Below, piece by piece: positions 24,875 to 33,117 of a DNA stretch of 64,000 nt; position 1 is the stretch's first letter; every line of letters starts with the position of its first letter. Source of the stretch: Pseudoflavonifractor_A sp022772585 (GTDB lineage: Bacteria > Bacillota > Clostridia > Oscillospirales > Oscillospiraceae). The stretch is taken from positions 62,001 to 126,000 of the forward strand of contig NZ_JBQHUB010000001.1 of NCBI RefSeq assembly GCF_052065415.1, written 5' to 3'. The position numbers and the translations under genes were made by a program. The notes below the pieces were generated by a model. It was given only the letters and a program-made list of their open reading frames with translations. It was not told the origin of the DNA and did not search any database.

Positions 24875-25554
24875 AGATCCTGGTGGTGGACGACGAGAAG
24901 GTGCTGGTGAAGGGCATCAAATTCAATCTGGAGAGCGAGGGCTACCAGGTGGAGACCGCCTATGACGGCGAGGCCGCCGTGGAGCTGGCCCGGAGCGGGG
25001 CCTTTGACCTCATCATCCTGGACCTGATGATGCCCAAGATCGACGGGCTCCAGGCCTGTATGCGCATCCGGGAGTTTTCCAATGTGCCGGTCATCATGCT
25101 CACCGCCCGCAGCGAGGACGCGGATAAGATCGTGGGCTTTGAGTGCGGGGCTGACGATTATATTACCAAGCCCTTCAATATCCTGGAGCTGAAGGCCAGG
25201 GTGCGGGCCCTCCTCCGCCGGGCGGGCATGGCGGCCCAGAAGGAAAAGGGCGGACGGCTCACCGTGGGACATATCACCCTGGACCCGGACGAGCGCTCGG
25301 CCAGCAAGGACGGGCAGCCGGTGGAGCTCACCGCCAAGGAATTCGACCTGATGGAGCTGCTGATGCGCAACCCCGGCCGGGTGTACAGCCGGGAGAATCT
25401 GCTCAACGTGGTCTGGGGCTATGAGTATGCCGGCGACTACCGCACGGTGGACGTCCATGTCCGCCGCCTGCGGGAGAAGCTGGAGCTGGACCCGGCCCAC
25501 CCGGTCTACATCCTGACCAAGTGGGGCGTGGGTTACTATCTGAAAAACAGCTGA
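24871..25554 (+). CDS. OmpR-family response regulator
   Basis: 227 residues: receiver with D7-D8, phosphorylation site D51 (LIILDLMMPKIDGLQ) and YITKPFN, and a winged-helix domain ending RTVDVHVRRLREKLELDP and TKWGVGYYL. Closest in style to the ResD/PhoP/YycF group of Clostridia. Overlaps the ComEA-like gene (ATGA) and is followed 21 bases later by its kinase. The downstream GerMN lipoprotein suggests an envelope-related regulon, by inference. Confidence 0.92.
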   Translation: MKILVVDDEKVLVKGIKFNLESEGYQVETAYDGEAAVELARSGAFDLIILDLMMPKIDGLQACMRIREFSNVPVIMLTARSEDADKIVGFECGADDYITKPFNILELKARVRALLRRAGMAAQKEKGGRLTVGHITLDPDERSASKDGQPVELTAKEFDLMELLMRNPGRVYSRENLLNVVWGYEYAGDYRTVDVHVRRLREKLELDPAHPVYILTKWGVGYYLKNS

Positions 25555-25575
25555 GATGGCGGGAGGTGAGGGCGC

Positions 25576-27072
25576 ATGGCATGGGACAGGCAGGGGAGAA
25601 GCGTGCCGGTGTGGCGCTCCCTCCAGAGCAAATTCATCCTGAGCTACGGGGCCATCATCATCGCGCTGATCCTGTTCCTCAACACCTACCCCATTCTGAT
25701 CTCCCAGGACCTGGTCTTCCGCTCCAAGCAGGACTCCCTGTGGCGGCAGGCCGACCTCATCACCTCCACCCTGGCGGGAAGTGAGGGCCTTACTGCCGAG
25801 GGAGTGGAGGCCAACCTGACCCAGCTGGGCGTCATCGACGCCACCCGCCGGGTGATGGCCGCCGGCGTGGACCGGGTGATGGTCACCGACCCGGCGGGGC
25901 TGGTCCTCTTTGATACCAGCGAGGTGGACAACGCCAAGGACAAGTACGGCCTTCTGTGGGAGGTGGTCAGCGCCCTGCGGGGAGAGGATGTGTTCCGCTG
26001 CGAGTACCGGGAGGACGCCTTCCGCAGCCGGGCGGCGGCGCCCATCCGCTACCGGGGCATGACCCAGGGCGCGGTCTATCTCTATGAGTATGACGAAGAG
26101 CAGGCCGGGATGCTGGTGGATTTTCAGAAAAACCTGCGCAACATCTCCATCGTCATCTGCGTCGTGACGCTGCTGTTCAGCCTGCTCTTCTCCACGGCGG
26201 TGACACGGCGCATCGCCGTGCTGCTGCGGGGCATCCGCACGGTGCGGGAGGGCGAATACAGCCACCGTGTGTCCATGTCGGGCGGGGACGAGCTCACCCA
26301 GCTGGCCGACGAGTTCAACGCCCTCACCGGCCGGCTCCAGACCACCGAAGAGGTACGCCGGCGCTTTGTGTCCGACGCGTCCCACGAGCTCAAGACCCCC
26401 CTGGCCTCCATCCGCCTGCTCACCGACTCCATCCTCCAGGCCGAGCACATGGACGGCAGCACCGCCCGGGAATTCGTGGCTGACATCGGAGAGGAGGCCG
26501 AGCGGCTCACCCGCATCACCGAGAAGCTTCTCACCCTCACCCGGATGGACACCATGCCCCCTGTGGTGCGGGAACCGGTGGACCTGAAGCAGGTGGTGCT
26601 GCGGGTGGAGCATATGCTCACCCCCCTGGCCGGGACCCGGCAGGTAAACTTCCGTATGGACCTGGCCGGGTACTGCACTGTGCTGGCAAACGAGGATGAC
26701 CTGTACCAGGTGACCTTTAACCTGGTGGAGAATGCCATCAAATACAATGTGCCCGGGGGTACGGTGATGGTGAGCCTCTTCCTGCGCCGGGGCCGGAACC
26801 GGGGGGACGGGGATCTGGTGGTCCTCCGGGTGGAGGACACCGGCGTGGGCATCCCGGAGGAGGATATGCCCAAGATCTTCGACCGGTTCTACCGGGTGGA
26901 CAAGGCCCGTTCCCGGGAGGCGGGCGGCACCGGCCTGGGCCTGTCCATCGTGCGGGATATGGTGCGCCAGCACGGCGGCACGGTGGAGGTCCGCCGCCGT
27001 ATGCCGGAGGGGACCTGCTTTGAGGTGGTCTTTCCCCGCTGGCAGCCGGAGCAGAAGGAGGAAAAGCCATGA
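25576..27072 (+). CDS. Sensor histidine kinase
   Basis: 498 residues. Two membrane helices (about 17-35 and 190-212) enclose an extracellular domain of ~150 residues; then HAMP (RGIRTVREGEYSHRVS), HisKA with SDASHELKTPLASIRLL and HATPase_c with NLVENAIKYN, VEDTGVGIP and GGTGLGLSIVRD. Cognate to the regulator just upstream. The stop overlaps the lipoprotein start by four bases. Confidence 0.93.
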   Translation: MAWDRQGRSVPVWRSLQSKFILSYGAIIIALILFLNTYPILISQDLVFRSKQDSLWRQADLITSTLAGSEGLTAEGVEANLTQLGVIDATRRVMAAGVDRVMVTDPAGLVLFDTSEVDNAKDKYGLLWEVVSALRGEDVFRCEYREDAFRSRAAAPIRYRGMTQGAVYLYEYDEEQAGMLVDFQKNLRNISIVICVVTLLFSLLFSTAVTRRIAVLLRGIRTVREGEYSHRVSMSGGDELTQLADEFNALTGRLQTTEEVRRRFVSDASHELKTPLASIRLLTDSILQAEHMDGSTAREFVADIGEEAERLTRITEKLLTLTRMDTMPPVVREPVDLKQVVLRVEHMLTPLAGTRQVNFRMDLAGYCTVLANEDDLYQVTFNLVENAIKYNVPGGTVMVSLFLRRGRNRGDGDLVVLRVEDTGVGIPEEDMPKIFDRFYRVDKARSREAGGTGLGLSIVRDMVRQHGGTVEVRRRMPEGTCFEVVFPRWQPEQKEEKP

Positions 27073-27980
27073 AAAGGCGGAGACTGTTTCTGATGGGGAT
27101 CCTCCCGCTGCTGCTGGCCGGGTGTGTGCTGCGCTCAGTCGGCGAGAATGCCCGGCCGGAGGGCTCTTATCAGCTCTATTTTCTGGAGGCTGCCGACGGG
27201 AGCGGCGCGGCCATCGCGGGAGAGACCTGGCTGCCGGAGGAGGGGGAGGACGATGTGATCCAGGCTCTGCTCTCCGCGCTGCTGGCCGGCCCCACCCAGC
27301 CGGGGCTCACCTCCCCTTTTCCCGCCGGCGTGCGCCTGCTGGGCTGGGAACAGGAGGATACCCGGCTCCACCTGGACCTGTCCGAGCAGTACGAGGGCCT
27401 GTCCGGTGTGGACCAGACCCTGGCCAACTACTGCCTGGCACTGACGCTGTGCCAGGTGGAGGGGGTGGAGTCGGTCTACCTTACGGTGGAGGGAGCGGAG
27501 AGCCCCTTCCTCCACAGCGAGGAGCTGCGGGCCGAGCGGGTGATCCTCTCGGGCGCGGAGGAGGAGCCGGTGGCTTTTACGGCCACCCTGTGGTTCCCCC
27601 AGCGGGAGGGGGAGGGCCTGGGCGTGGAGTACCGCCGGCTGCTCCTCACCGAGGAGGACAGTTTGAGCATGGCGGTCCTCTCCGCGCTGCTGGAGGGGCC
27701 CCGGTATGAGAGCCTGCGCCCGGTGCTTCCCGCAGGAACCGAGGTGCTGGGCGTGGCCACCGAGGAGGGCGTGTGCCATGTGGATCTTTCCCAGGCCTTC
27801 CTGGACGCCCTGCCCCGGGATAGCGGAGAGCTGCGCCTGCTGGTCTACTCCATCGTCAACACGGTGGCCGGCAATGTGGAGGCTGTGGAGTCGGTGCAGC
27901 TGCGGGCCGGGGGAGAGCCTATCCGCCTGCCCGGCGAGCTCTCCGGTCCCCTGGTCCCCGACCTGACGCTGGAACACTAG
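27069..27980 (+). CDS. Lipoprotein with two GerMN domains
   Basis: 303 residues. Lipobox LLLAGC gives acylated Cys18. Two GerMN repeats follow (about 45-160 and 170-295), recognisable by the paired EDDVIQALLSALLAGP / EEDSLSMAVLSALLEGP, FPAGVRLLG / LPAGTEVLG and LHLDLSEQY / CHVDLSQAF. GerM in B. subtilis is a sporulation and germination lipoprotein. Because it is fused by overlap to a two-component kinase, it may act as an accessory lipoprotein like LpqB/YycH for that sensor. Confidence 0.9.
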   Translation: MKRRRLFLMGILPLLLAGCVLRSVGENARPEGSYQLYFLEAADGSGAAIAGETWLPEEGEDDVIQALLSALLAGPTQPGLTSPFPAGVRLLGWEQEDTRLHLDLSEQYEGLSGVDQTLANYCLALTLCQVEGVESVYLTVEGAESPFLHSEELRAERVILSGAEEEPVAFTATLWFPQREGEGLGVEYRRLLLTEEDSLSMAVLSALLEGPRYESLRPVLPAGTEVLGVATEEGVCHVDLSQAFLDALPRDSGELRLLVYSIVNTVAGNVEAVESVQLRAGGEPIRLPGELSGPLVPDLTLEH

Positions 27981-27993
27981 GGCCGCCGCCAGG

Positions 27994-28022
27994 TTGACAA
28001 ATTTAGTTCTTTAGCGTACCAT
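27994..28022 (+). promoter_or_regulatory. Sigma-A promoter of the metY-like gene
   Basis: TTGACA 27994-27999, 17-bp spacer, TACCAT 28017-28022. Confidence 0.65.
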
Positions 28023-28089
28023 ATAACCCAATCACACAGACAGATTCCGGGGCCCGCGCCCCACTCCAACAACAGAAAGGAAGACCCTG

Positions 28090-29373
28090 ATGAGCCAGCA
28101 GCGTCCCGGCACCAAGTGCCTCCACGCGGGCTACCGCCCGGAGAACGGCGAGCCCCGCAACATCCCCATCATCCAGTCCACCACCTTCCGCTACGCCACC
28201 AGCGAGGCTATGGGCAAGCTCTTCGACCTGGAGGCCGAGGGCTATTTCTACACCCGGCTCCAGAACCCCACCAACGACCGGGTGGCGGCCAAGATCTGCG
28301 CGCTGGAGGGCGGCAGCGCCGCCATGCTGACCTCCTCCGGCCAGGCCGCTTCCTTCTATGCGGTGTTCAACATCTGCTCCTGCGGGGACCATGTGGTGGC
28401 CTCCTCCGCCATCTACGGCGGTACCTACAACCTTTTTGCCGTTACCATGAAGCGCATGGGCATCGAGTTCACCTTCGTGGAGCCCGACTGTACCGCCGAG
28501 GAACTGGACGCGGCCTTCCGGCCCAACACCAAGGCCGTGTTCGGTGAGACCATCGCCAATCCCGCCCTGGCCGTGCTGGACATCGAGAAATTCGCCTCCG
28601 CCGCCCACCGCCATGGGGTGCCCCTCATCGTGGACAACACCTTCCCCACCCCCATCAACTGCCGCCCCTTTGAGTTCGGCGCGGACATCGTGACCCACTC
28701 CACCACCAAGTACATGGACGGCCACGCCAACGCCGTGGGCGGCGCCATCGTGGACTCGGGCAAATTCGACTGGACCAAGTATCCCGACAAGTTCCCCGGC
28801 CTGTGTACCCCCGACGACAGCTATCACGGTGTGACCTACACCGAGCGCTTCGGCCTGGAGGGGGCCTATATCACCAAGGCCACCGCCCAGCTCATGCGGG
28901 ATTTCGGCTCCATCCCCGCGCCCATGAACGCCTATCTCCTCAACGTGGGTCTGGAGACCTTGCCCCTGCGGATGGCCAGGCACTGTGAGAACGCCCTGGC
29001 CGTGGCCAAGTTCCTCCAGAGCCATGAGAAGGTGGCCTGGGTCAAGTACCCCGGCCTTCCCGGCGACCGGTACTACGAGATGGCGCAGAAGTATATGCCA
29101 AACGGCACCTGCGGCGTGGTCTCCTTCGGCGTGAAGGGTGGCCGGGCCAAGGCTGAGACCTTTATGGCCGGGCTGGAGCTGGCCTCCATTGCCACCCACG
29201 TGGCCGACGCCAAGACCTGCGTGCTCCATCCCGCCTCCGCCACACACCGGCAGATGAACGACGAGGAGCTGAAGGCCGCCGGTGTGTCCCCCGACCTGGT
29301 GCGCTTCTCCGTGGGCATCGAGGATATCAACGACATCCTGGAGGATCTGGACAGGGCCCTGGCGGAGGTGTAA
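28090..29373 (+). CDS. metY: O-acetylhomoserine sulfhydrylase / aminocarboxypropyltransferase
   Basis: 427 residues of the Cys/Met-metabolism PLP family. Visible features are the N-terminal LHAGYRPENGEPRNIPIIQS, ALEGGSAAMLTSSGQAA for phosphate binding, and the PLP lysine in THSTTKYMDGH. Length and the RFSVGIEDINDILEDL terminus fit MetY, which makes homocysteine from O-acetylhomoserine and sulfide; cystathionine gamma-synthase or a methionine gamma-lyase-like activity cannot be excluded. No S-box or T-box leader is seen in the 109 bases upstream. Followed 2 bases later by a YbaK-like gene. Confidence 0.9.
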   Translation: MSQQRPGTKCLHAGYRPENGEPRNIPIIQSTTFRYATSEAMGKLFDLEAEGYFYTRLQNPTNDRVAAKICALEGGSAAMLTSSGQAASFYAVFNICSCGDHVVASSAIYGGTYNLFAVTMKRMGIEFTFVEPDCTAEELDAAFRPNTKAVFGETIANPALAVLDIEKFASAAHRHGVPLIVDNTFPTPINCRPFEFGADIVTHSTTKYMDGHANAVGGAIVDSGKFDWTKYPDKFPGLCTPDDSYHGVTYTERFGLEGAYITKATAQLMRDFGSIPAPMNAYLLNVGLETLPLRMARHCENALAVAKFLQSHEKVAWVKYPGLPGDRYYEMAQKYMPNGTCGVVSFGVKGGRAKAETFMAGLELASIATHVADAKTCVLHPASATHRQMNDEELKAAGVSPDLVRFSVGIEDINDILEDLDRALAEV

Positions 29374-29375
29374 GC

Positions 29376-29939
29376 GTGTACGTCAAGCCGGAACTCTATT
29401 CCTCCGCCCCGGCGGAGGAGCGCCACCCCCGGGAGATGGCGGTGTATGCCCTGCTGGATGAGCTGGGCATCCCCTACACCCGCTGCGATCACGACCATGC
29501 CGACACCATGGAGGACTGCCTGGCGGTAGAACAGGTGCTGGGCGTGCCGGTGTGCAAGAACCTGCTGCTGACCAACCGGCAGCAGACCGACTTCTACCTG
29601 CTGATGATGCCGGGAGACAAGCCCTTCAAGACCAAGGACCTGACCGCCCAGCTGGGCTGCGCCCGGCTGTCCTTCGCCACGCCGGCGCACATGGAGGCCC
29701 TGCTGGGGGCTGCCCCCGGTTCGGCCAGCGGTTTCGAGCTGATGAACGACCGGGAGGGGAAGGTCCGCCTGCTGATGGACCGGGAACTCCTCTCCGGGGC
29801 CTTTATCAGCGGCCACCCCTGCTTCTCCACCTCTACCATCAAGGTCGCTCTGGCCGATTTCCGGGAGAAATTCCTCCCCGCCGTGGGTCATGAGGCCACT
29901 GTTGTGGATCTGCCCCGGCCGAAGGCCCCCGCCAACTGA
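29376..29939 (+). CDS. YbaK/ProX-type aminoacyl-tRNA editing protein
   Basis: 187 residues of the prolyl-tRNA synthetase-associated (ProX/PrdX-like) branch: ALLDELGIPYTRCDHD, KNLLLTNRQQTDFYLL, the invariant Lys in KPFKTKDL and GHPCFSTSTIKV. These stand-alone domains deacylate mischarged tRNA such as Ala-tRNA(Pro). GTG start directly after the metY-like stop, so co-translated. The coupling to a sulphur amino acid enzyme is interesting, since homocysteine or cysteine mischarging is edited by relatives. Confidence 0.9.
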   Translation: MYVKPELYSSAPAEERHPREMAVYALLDELGIPYTRCDHDHADTMEDCLAVEQVLGVPVCKNLLLTNRQQTDFYLLMMPGDKPFKTKDLTAQLGCARLSFATPAHMEALLGAAPGSASGFELMNDREGKVRLLMDRELLSGAFISGHPCFSTSTIKVALADFREKFLPAVGHEATVVDLPRPKAPAN

Positions 29940-29950
29940 ACAGACGAAAA

Positions 29951-29995
29951 GACCGGGAGCCGGTCCGTAAAAAATGCGGACCGGCTCCCGGTTTC
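29951..29995 (+). terminator. Terminator after the editing gene
   Basis: GACCGGGAGCCGGTCCG pairs with CGGACCGGCTCCCGGT around a 9-base A-rich loop; the T tract is short (TTTC). Confidence 0.75.
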
Positions 29996-30057
29996 TGCCC
30001 TTATATTACCACAAAATGACGAAAAAGTCAAGTCTTGCACTGAAAACGCCGCCGGTG

Positions 30058-30206
30058 TAATACTAAAACCTGATAAAAGGCTGTACAGCCTTTTATAGCG
30101 CGAAGCGCGTCAGGTTTTTATGAGACGCCGCCACACGACACGTGCGTCACCAGCGTGCGAAGCACGCGGGATTTCAAATAAAGCATTTTATTTGAAATCA
30201 GTATAA
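30058..30206. repeat. Multi-hairpin element, copy 3
   Basis: Bounded by TAATACT (30058-30064) and AGTATAA (30200-30206), the same ends as the copy before spo0A. First unit: AAAACCTGA / TCAGGTTTT (30065-30073 with 30110-30118) encloses hairpins 30073-30096 and 30099-30109. Second part: hairpins 30153-30167 and 30170-30199 (perfect 13-bp arms) and a weaker GACGC/GCGTC pair at 30124-30148. Lies 22 bases before the DUF6323 gene. Confidence 0.78.
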
Positions 30207-30227
30207 AACCAGTGTGAGGTGATGATG

Positions 30228-30674
30228 ATGGACGAGCTTTTGGCATTGCGCCCGCTGGAAAACGGGCGGGAACAGGCGATGGCGCGGCTGCTGGAGCGGG
30301 GGAGCGTTACACTGCCCCTGACGGCGGAAGAGGCGGCCGGGCTGCTGGAGCGCCGGGACCAGGCACTGCGGGACACCCGGCGGGTGGAGTTCGGCCCGGG
30401 AGTGCTGGAGAAGCTGATGACCGCCTTCCGGGATTCCCCTTATCTGGACCCGGCGTGCTGGGCCGAGACCCTGGCCGGGCTGCAGGACCTGTTTTACGAG
30501 TACAAGAACCAGTGCATGGATGCCCTGTCCGACGATGAGCTCATCGCCGCCATGCGGCGGCTCTATGACGGGGAGGCCGGGGGTTCCCTGGACTATCTGG
30601 GCGGGACGGCGCTGGAGGAGCTGTGCCGGCGGCTGAGCAGCGGGGAAAGTTGGGAGGATGAAGATGAGAACTGA
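30228..30674 (+). CDS. DUF6323-like protein of unknown function
   Basis: 148 residues, acidic and helical, no signal peptide or membrane segment. I associate it with DUF6323, which I recall accompanying DUF6179 in Clostridia. ATG 30228 is chosen from a run of three ATGs because GAGGTGAT precedes it. Its end overlaps the next gene by 11 bases. A multi-hairpin element lies immediately upstream, so a leader role for that element is possible. No function can be read from the sequence. Confidence 0.7.
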   Translation: MDELLALRPLENGREQAMARLLERGSVTLPLTAEEAAGLLERRDQALRDTRRVEFGPGVLEKLMTAFRDSPYLDPACWAETLAGLQDLFYEYKNQCMDALSDDELIAAMRRLYDGEAGGSLDYLGGTALEELCRRLSSGESWEDEDEN

Positions 30675-31548
30675 ATTGGAGCGCCGGGCCGGAGCCATGC
30701 CGGAGGGGCTGCGGCGGGAGCTGTGGACCCTGCTGGCCCGGCAGGCGGCCCGCTATACCCGGGGGCGGAGCAGCTCGGTGTCCGAGGGGGCGGCCCGGGA
30801 GCTGATGGAGTCCATCTGCTTTACCCTGGGGCTGGATCCAAACGCCGGGAGCGGGGACTGGGCACGGCTGGAGCGGCTGGGCGTGGAGGAAGCCTTCCGC
30901 CTGGGACAGGCGGCGCTGGCGGAGGAGATGGAGAGAGGCAGGGCGCTGTACCGGGCGGTGCGGGAGAACATGCCCCGGCTGCGCAGCCGCTCCCTGGAGG
31001 ATACGGTGGGGAGCATCGGGACCTTCTGGCGGCGGTACGACCGGGAGCTGCTGGCCCATCAGATCCCCTGCGACATCGACTATCAGCTCTCCCTGCCGGT
31101 GCCGGAGCACAGATTGGGGGTGCTCTACGTCAACGAGTATCTGCGGCGGCTGTGGATGGAGCAGGACCTGCTGCGCCGCTTCGACTGGGGACGGACCGCC
31201 GCCCTGCTGACACGCTGCTGCGGCGACTATACCGGGCTGCTGGTAAACCTGTGGGAGCCGGTGGCCGTCAACGCCCTGGGGCTGGTGCTGGCCGGGCGGG
31301 ACCCCTTTGCCCTGTGGGTGGACGAGAAGATCCGGACGGAGCTGGCCCGGCTGCTGCTGCCCCTGAAGCGGGCGGAGCGGCTGGAAACGCTGGAGCGGGG
31401 GGCCTGCCGTCTGGCGGACGCCCTGGCGCTGGAGCAGCTGCCCCAGCGGCGCTATCTGACGGCGGAGGCCCGGGCTCTGCTTCCCCGGCTGACGGCGGCC
31501 CTGGAGCACGGGGACCTGAGCGGCGTGTTTTTTGATTTTGCGTGCTGA
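30664..31548 (+). CDS. DUF6179-like protein of unknown function
   Basis: 294 residues, soluble, Leu/Arg/Glu-rich and mostly helical; phrases such as DYQLSLPVPEHRLGVLYVNEY and the C-terminal ALLPRLTAALEHGDLSGVF match my memory of DUF6179. ATG 30664 is 6 bases after GGGAGG, whereas ATG 30658 abuts it. Coupled to the DUF6323-like gene. The pair is conserved together, which suggests a complex; no enzyme motif is visible. Confidence 0.7.
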   Translation: MRTELERRAGAMPEGLRRELWTLLARQAARYTRGRSSSVSEGAARELMESICFTLGLDPNAGSGDWARLERLGVEEAFRLGQAALAEEMERGRALYRAVRENMPRLRSRSLEDTVGSIGTFWRRYDRELLAHQIPCDIDYQLSLPVPEHRLGVLYVNEYLRRLWMEQDLLRRFDWGRTAALLTRCCGDYTGLLVNLWEPVAVNALGLVLAGRDPFALWVDEKIRTELARLLLPLKRAERLETLERGACRLADALALEQLPQRRYLTAEARALLPRLTAALEHGDLSGVFFDFAC

Positions 31549-31557
31549 GCATAACGC

Positions 31558-32397
31558 CTATTGGGGGCCGGGCGCTTCCTCTTCCAGGGCCTCGGCGTGG
31601 ATCAGACCGTCGTAGGCCTCATAAAACTCCCCCAGCTGGCCGGTGTAACCCGGTTTCCAGGGCTTGTTGCGGCCGCAGTAGTGGACGATGGCTGTGTGGC
31701 TGCACACCCAGTCCAGGTCTATTTGTGAGCCCGGCGTCAAACGGGAGAATGTGAGCAGCCGTTCGGTCATATTATATCGCATGGGGTCCAGCAGATGGAT
31801 GCGGTCGCCGTAAAGGGCGCTGATGATGTCCTGGTCGGGCAGGAGCAGGGCGGAGCGGTGCTCCTCCACATAGTCCAGCACCGGCTGGAGCTCCTGCTCC
31901 CGGCGCAGCCGCTCCAAATTCATCAGCAGCACCCCGGAGTTGATATAGGGCCCCGGCGTCCGGGACTGGAGCCGCAGGGCGTTGAATTTTTCCAGGGAGC
32001 GGTTCACATGGCTGGCCGCGGCGAAGAAGCAATCCCCCATGGGGGTGGCCCACAGCTCGTCCAGCGGGCGGATGGCCACCAGGTCCGGGTCCAGATAGAG
32101 CACCCGGTCCAGGTCTTTGGGGAGATACCGGGCGGCGAAAATGCGGTCGTATATCTCGCAGGGATAGCGCCCGGTGGTGGGGGCACCGGCGAAGAGACGG
32201 TCGTCCGCCCGGATGCCTACCAGCTCCAGATCGGGGGCGTCCACCGCCCGGGCTACCCGGTCCAGGTCCTCCGGAACGAGGGAGCGGTGGAGCACAAAGA
32301 CCCGGATATACCGGCCCGGATGCTGCTGTGCCACGCTTTTGAGCATGACGGCCAGAGGGTGGAGATAACTGCGGTTGACCGTAACGAGAAGATCCAT
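31558..32397 (-). CDS. Glycosyltransferase family 8 protein
   Basis: 279 residues. GT-A fold with the DXD metal site in VLYLDPDLVAIRPLDEL, an N-terminal MDLLVTVNRSYLHPLAVML, PYINSGVLLMNLERLRR and the C-terminal HYCGRNKPWKPGY, all typical of GT8 enzymes that use UDP-glucose or UDP-galactose. ATG 32397 is 7 bases from CGGAGGAAA; the longer frame upstream has no such site. Single gene, convergent with the DUF6179 gene with only 9 bases between them. The acceptor is unknown. Confidence 0.9.
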   Translation of the reverse strand: MDLLVTVNRSYLHPLAVMLKSVAQQHPGRYIRVFVLHRSLVPEDLDRVARAVDAPDLELVGIRADDRLFAGAPTTGRYPCEIYDRIFAARYLPKDLDRVLYLDPDLVAIRPLDELWATPMGDCFFAAASHVNRSLEKFNALRLQSRTPGPYINSGVLLMNLERLRREQELQPVLDYVEEHRSALLLPDQDIISALYGDRIHLLDPMRYNMTERLLTFSRLTPGSQIDLDWVCSHTAIVHYCGRNKPWKPGYTGQLGEFYEAYDGLIHAEALEEEAPGPQ

Positions 32398-32842
32398 GAC
32401 GTCGTTTCCTCCGGGAGATATTTGGAGCGGTGGAAAACAGCCTTTGCATCCACCGCCCTGCAAAAAAGGATTACAAATCAAAATACCACAGTTTCCTCTA
32501 AAATTCCGGCGAAATTTGTGAAGAAAAAGAAAACAGAATATGAATCTTACACGCGAAATAATATGGAAAAAGATAGATGTTGGCTCCTCATATGTCTTCC
32601 GATGAAAGACATATGAGGATTTTTATAAAATGGAAAATATGCGGGGCGCCACAAGTATAGAACAAAAATTGTGGGGGAAAATACAAAATTATTTTCCTTG
32701 ACGAATGGGCTGATATGCGTTATGATGATAATGCAAAAAGGGAATATAGACAGGACCCGCCACAAGGATGTGCCGCATCTGGTCTGTAGCAGAATAGATG
32801 CGTTTAAGTGTCCACGGTATAAGGACATATTGCGGCGGTGAA
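32398..32842. other. Intergenic region between the GT8 gene and the glycine riboswitch
   Basis: About 445 bases, AT-rich after 32480. Contents seen: the GT8 leader and one terminator-like hairpin at 32585-32625. No open frame with a ribosome-binding site is supported. The symporter promoter should lie between 32640 and 32790; TTGACG at about 32699 and a TATGAT at 32720-32725 are a candidate pair with a long 20-21 bp spacing. Confidence 0.45.
32585..32625 (+). terminator. Orphan terminator-like hairpin
   Basis: TCCTCATATGTCTT pairs with AAGACATATGAGGA across a short loop, followed by TTTTTAT. No plus-strand gene lies upstream within 1 kb, so it may end a small RNA or antisense transcript. Confidence 0.65.
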
Positions 32843-32965
32843 TGGGCTCTGGAGAATCCCAATGACGGGGGCCGAAGGTGTAAGGTGCCGGCAAGGCGCC
32901 GATCTCTCAGGCAAAAGGACAGAGTGGAGCGCAGCCGATATGGGGGAGAACCCGCCGGCTGCGAT
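32843..32965 (+). ncRNA. Glycine riboswitch (single aptamer)
   Basis: The core of the gcvT motif is present: CTCTGGAGA, GGGGCCGAAGG, and CTCTCAGGCAAAAGGACAGAG at 32905-32925. Only one aptamer is seen. A hairpin CGCAGCCG / CGGCTGCG (32930-32963) directly after it occupies the place of the 'ghost' aptamer known from singlet glycine riboswitches. A terminator at 32971-33006 forms the expression platform. It controls the AGCS symporter downstream. Confidence 0.93.
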
Positions 32966-32970
32966 TTACA

Positions 32971-33006
32971 GGGCCAGGCCGGAATACGGTCGGGCTTTTT
33001 ATTTTG
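32971..33006 (+). terminator. Terminator of the glycine riboswitch expression platform
   Basis: GCCAGGCCG pairs with CGGTCGGGC (one mismatch, one G-U), followed by TTTTTATTTT. Confidence 0.8.
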
Positions 33007-33117
33007 ATTGGGGGGTGTGCAGCGGAGCATTTCTTGAGGCGGCAGCCCGGCGAAGTGTGCCGCCGGGCACGGCATTTGAGAGGAGTCCCTCTGAGGAAGT
33101 TAAAGGGAGGTAAATGT

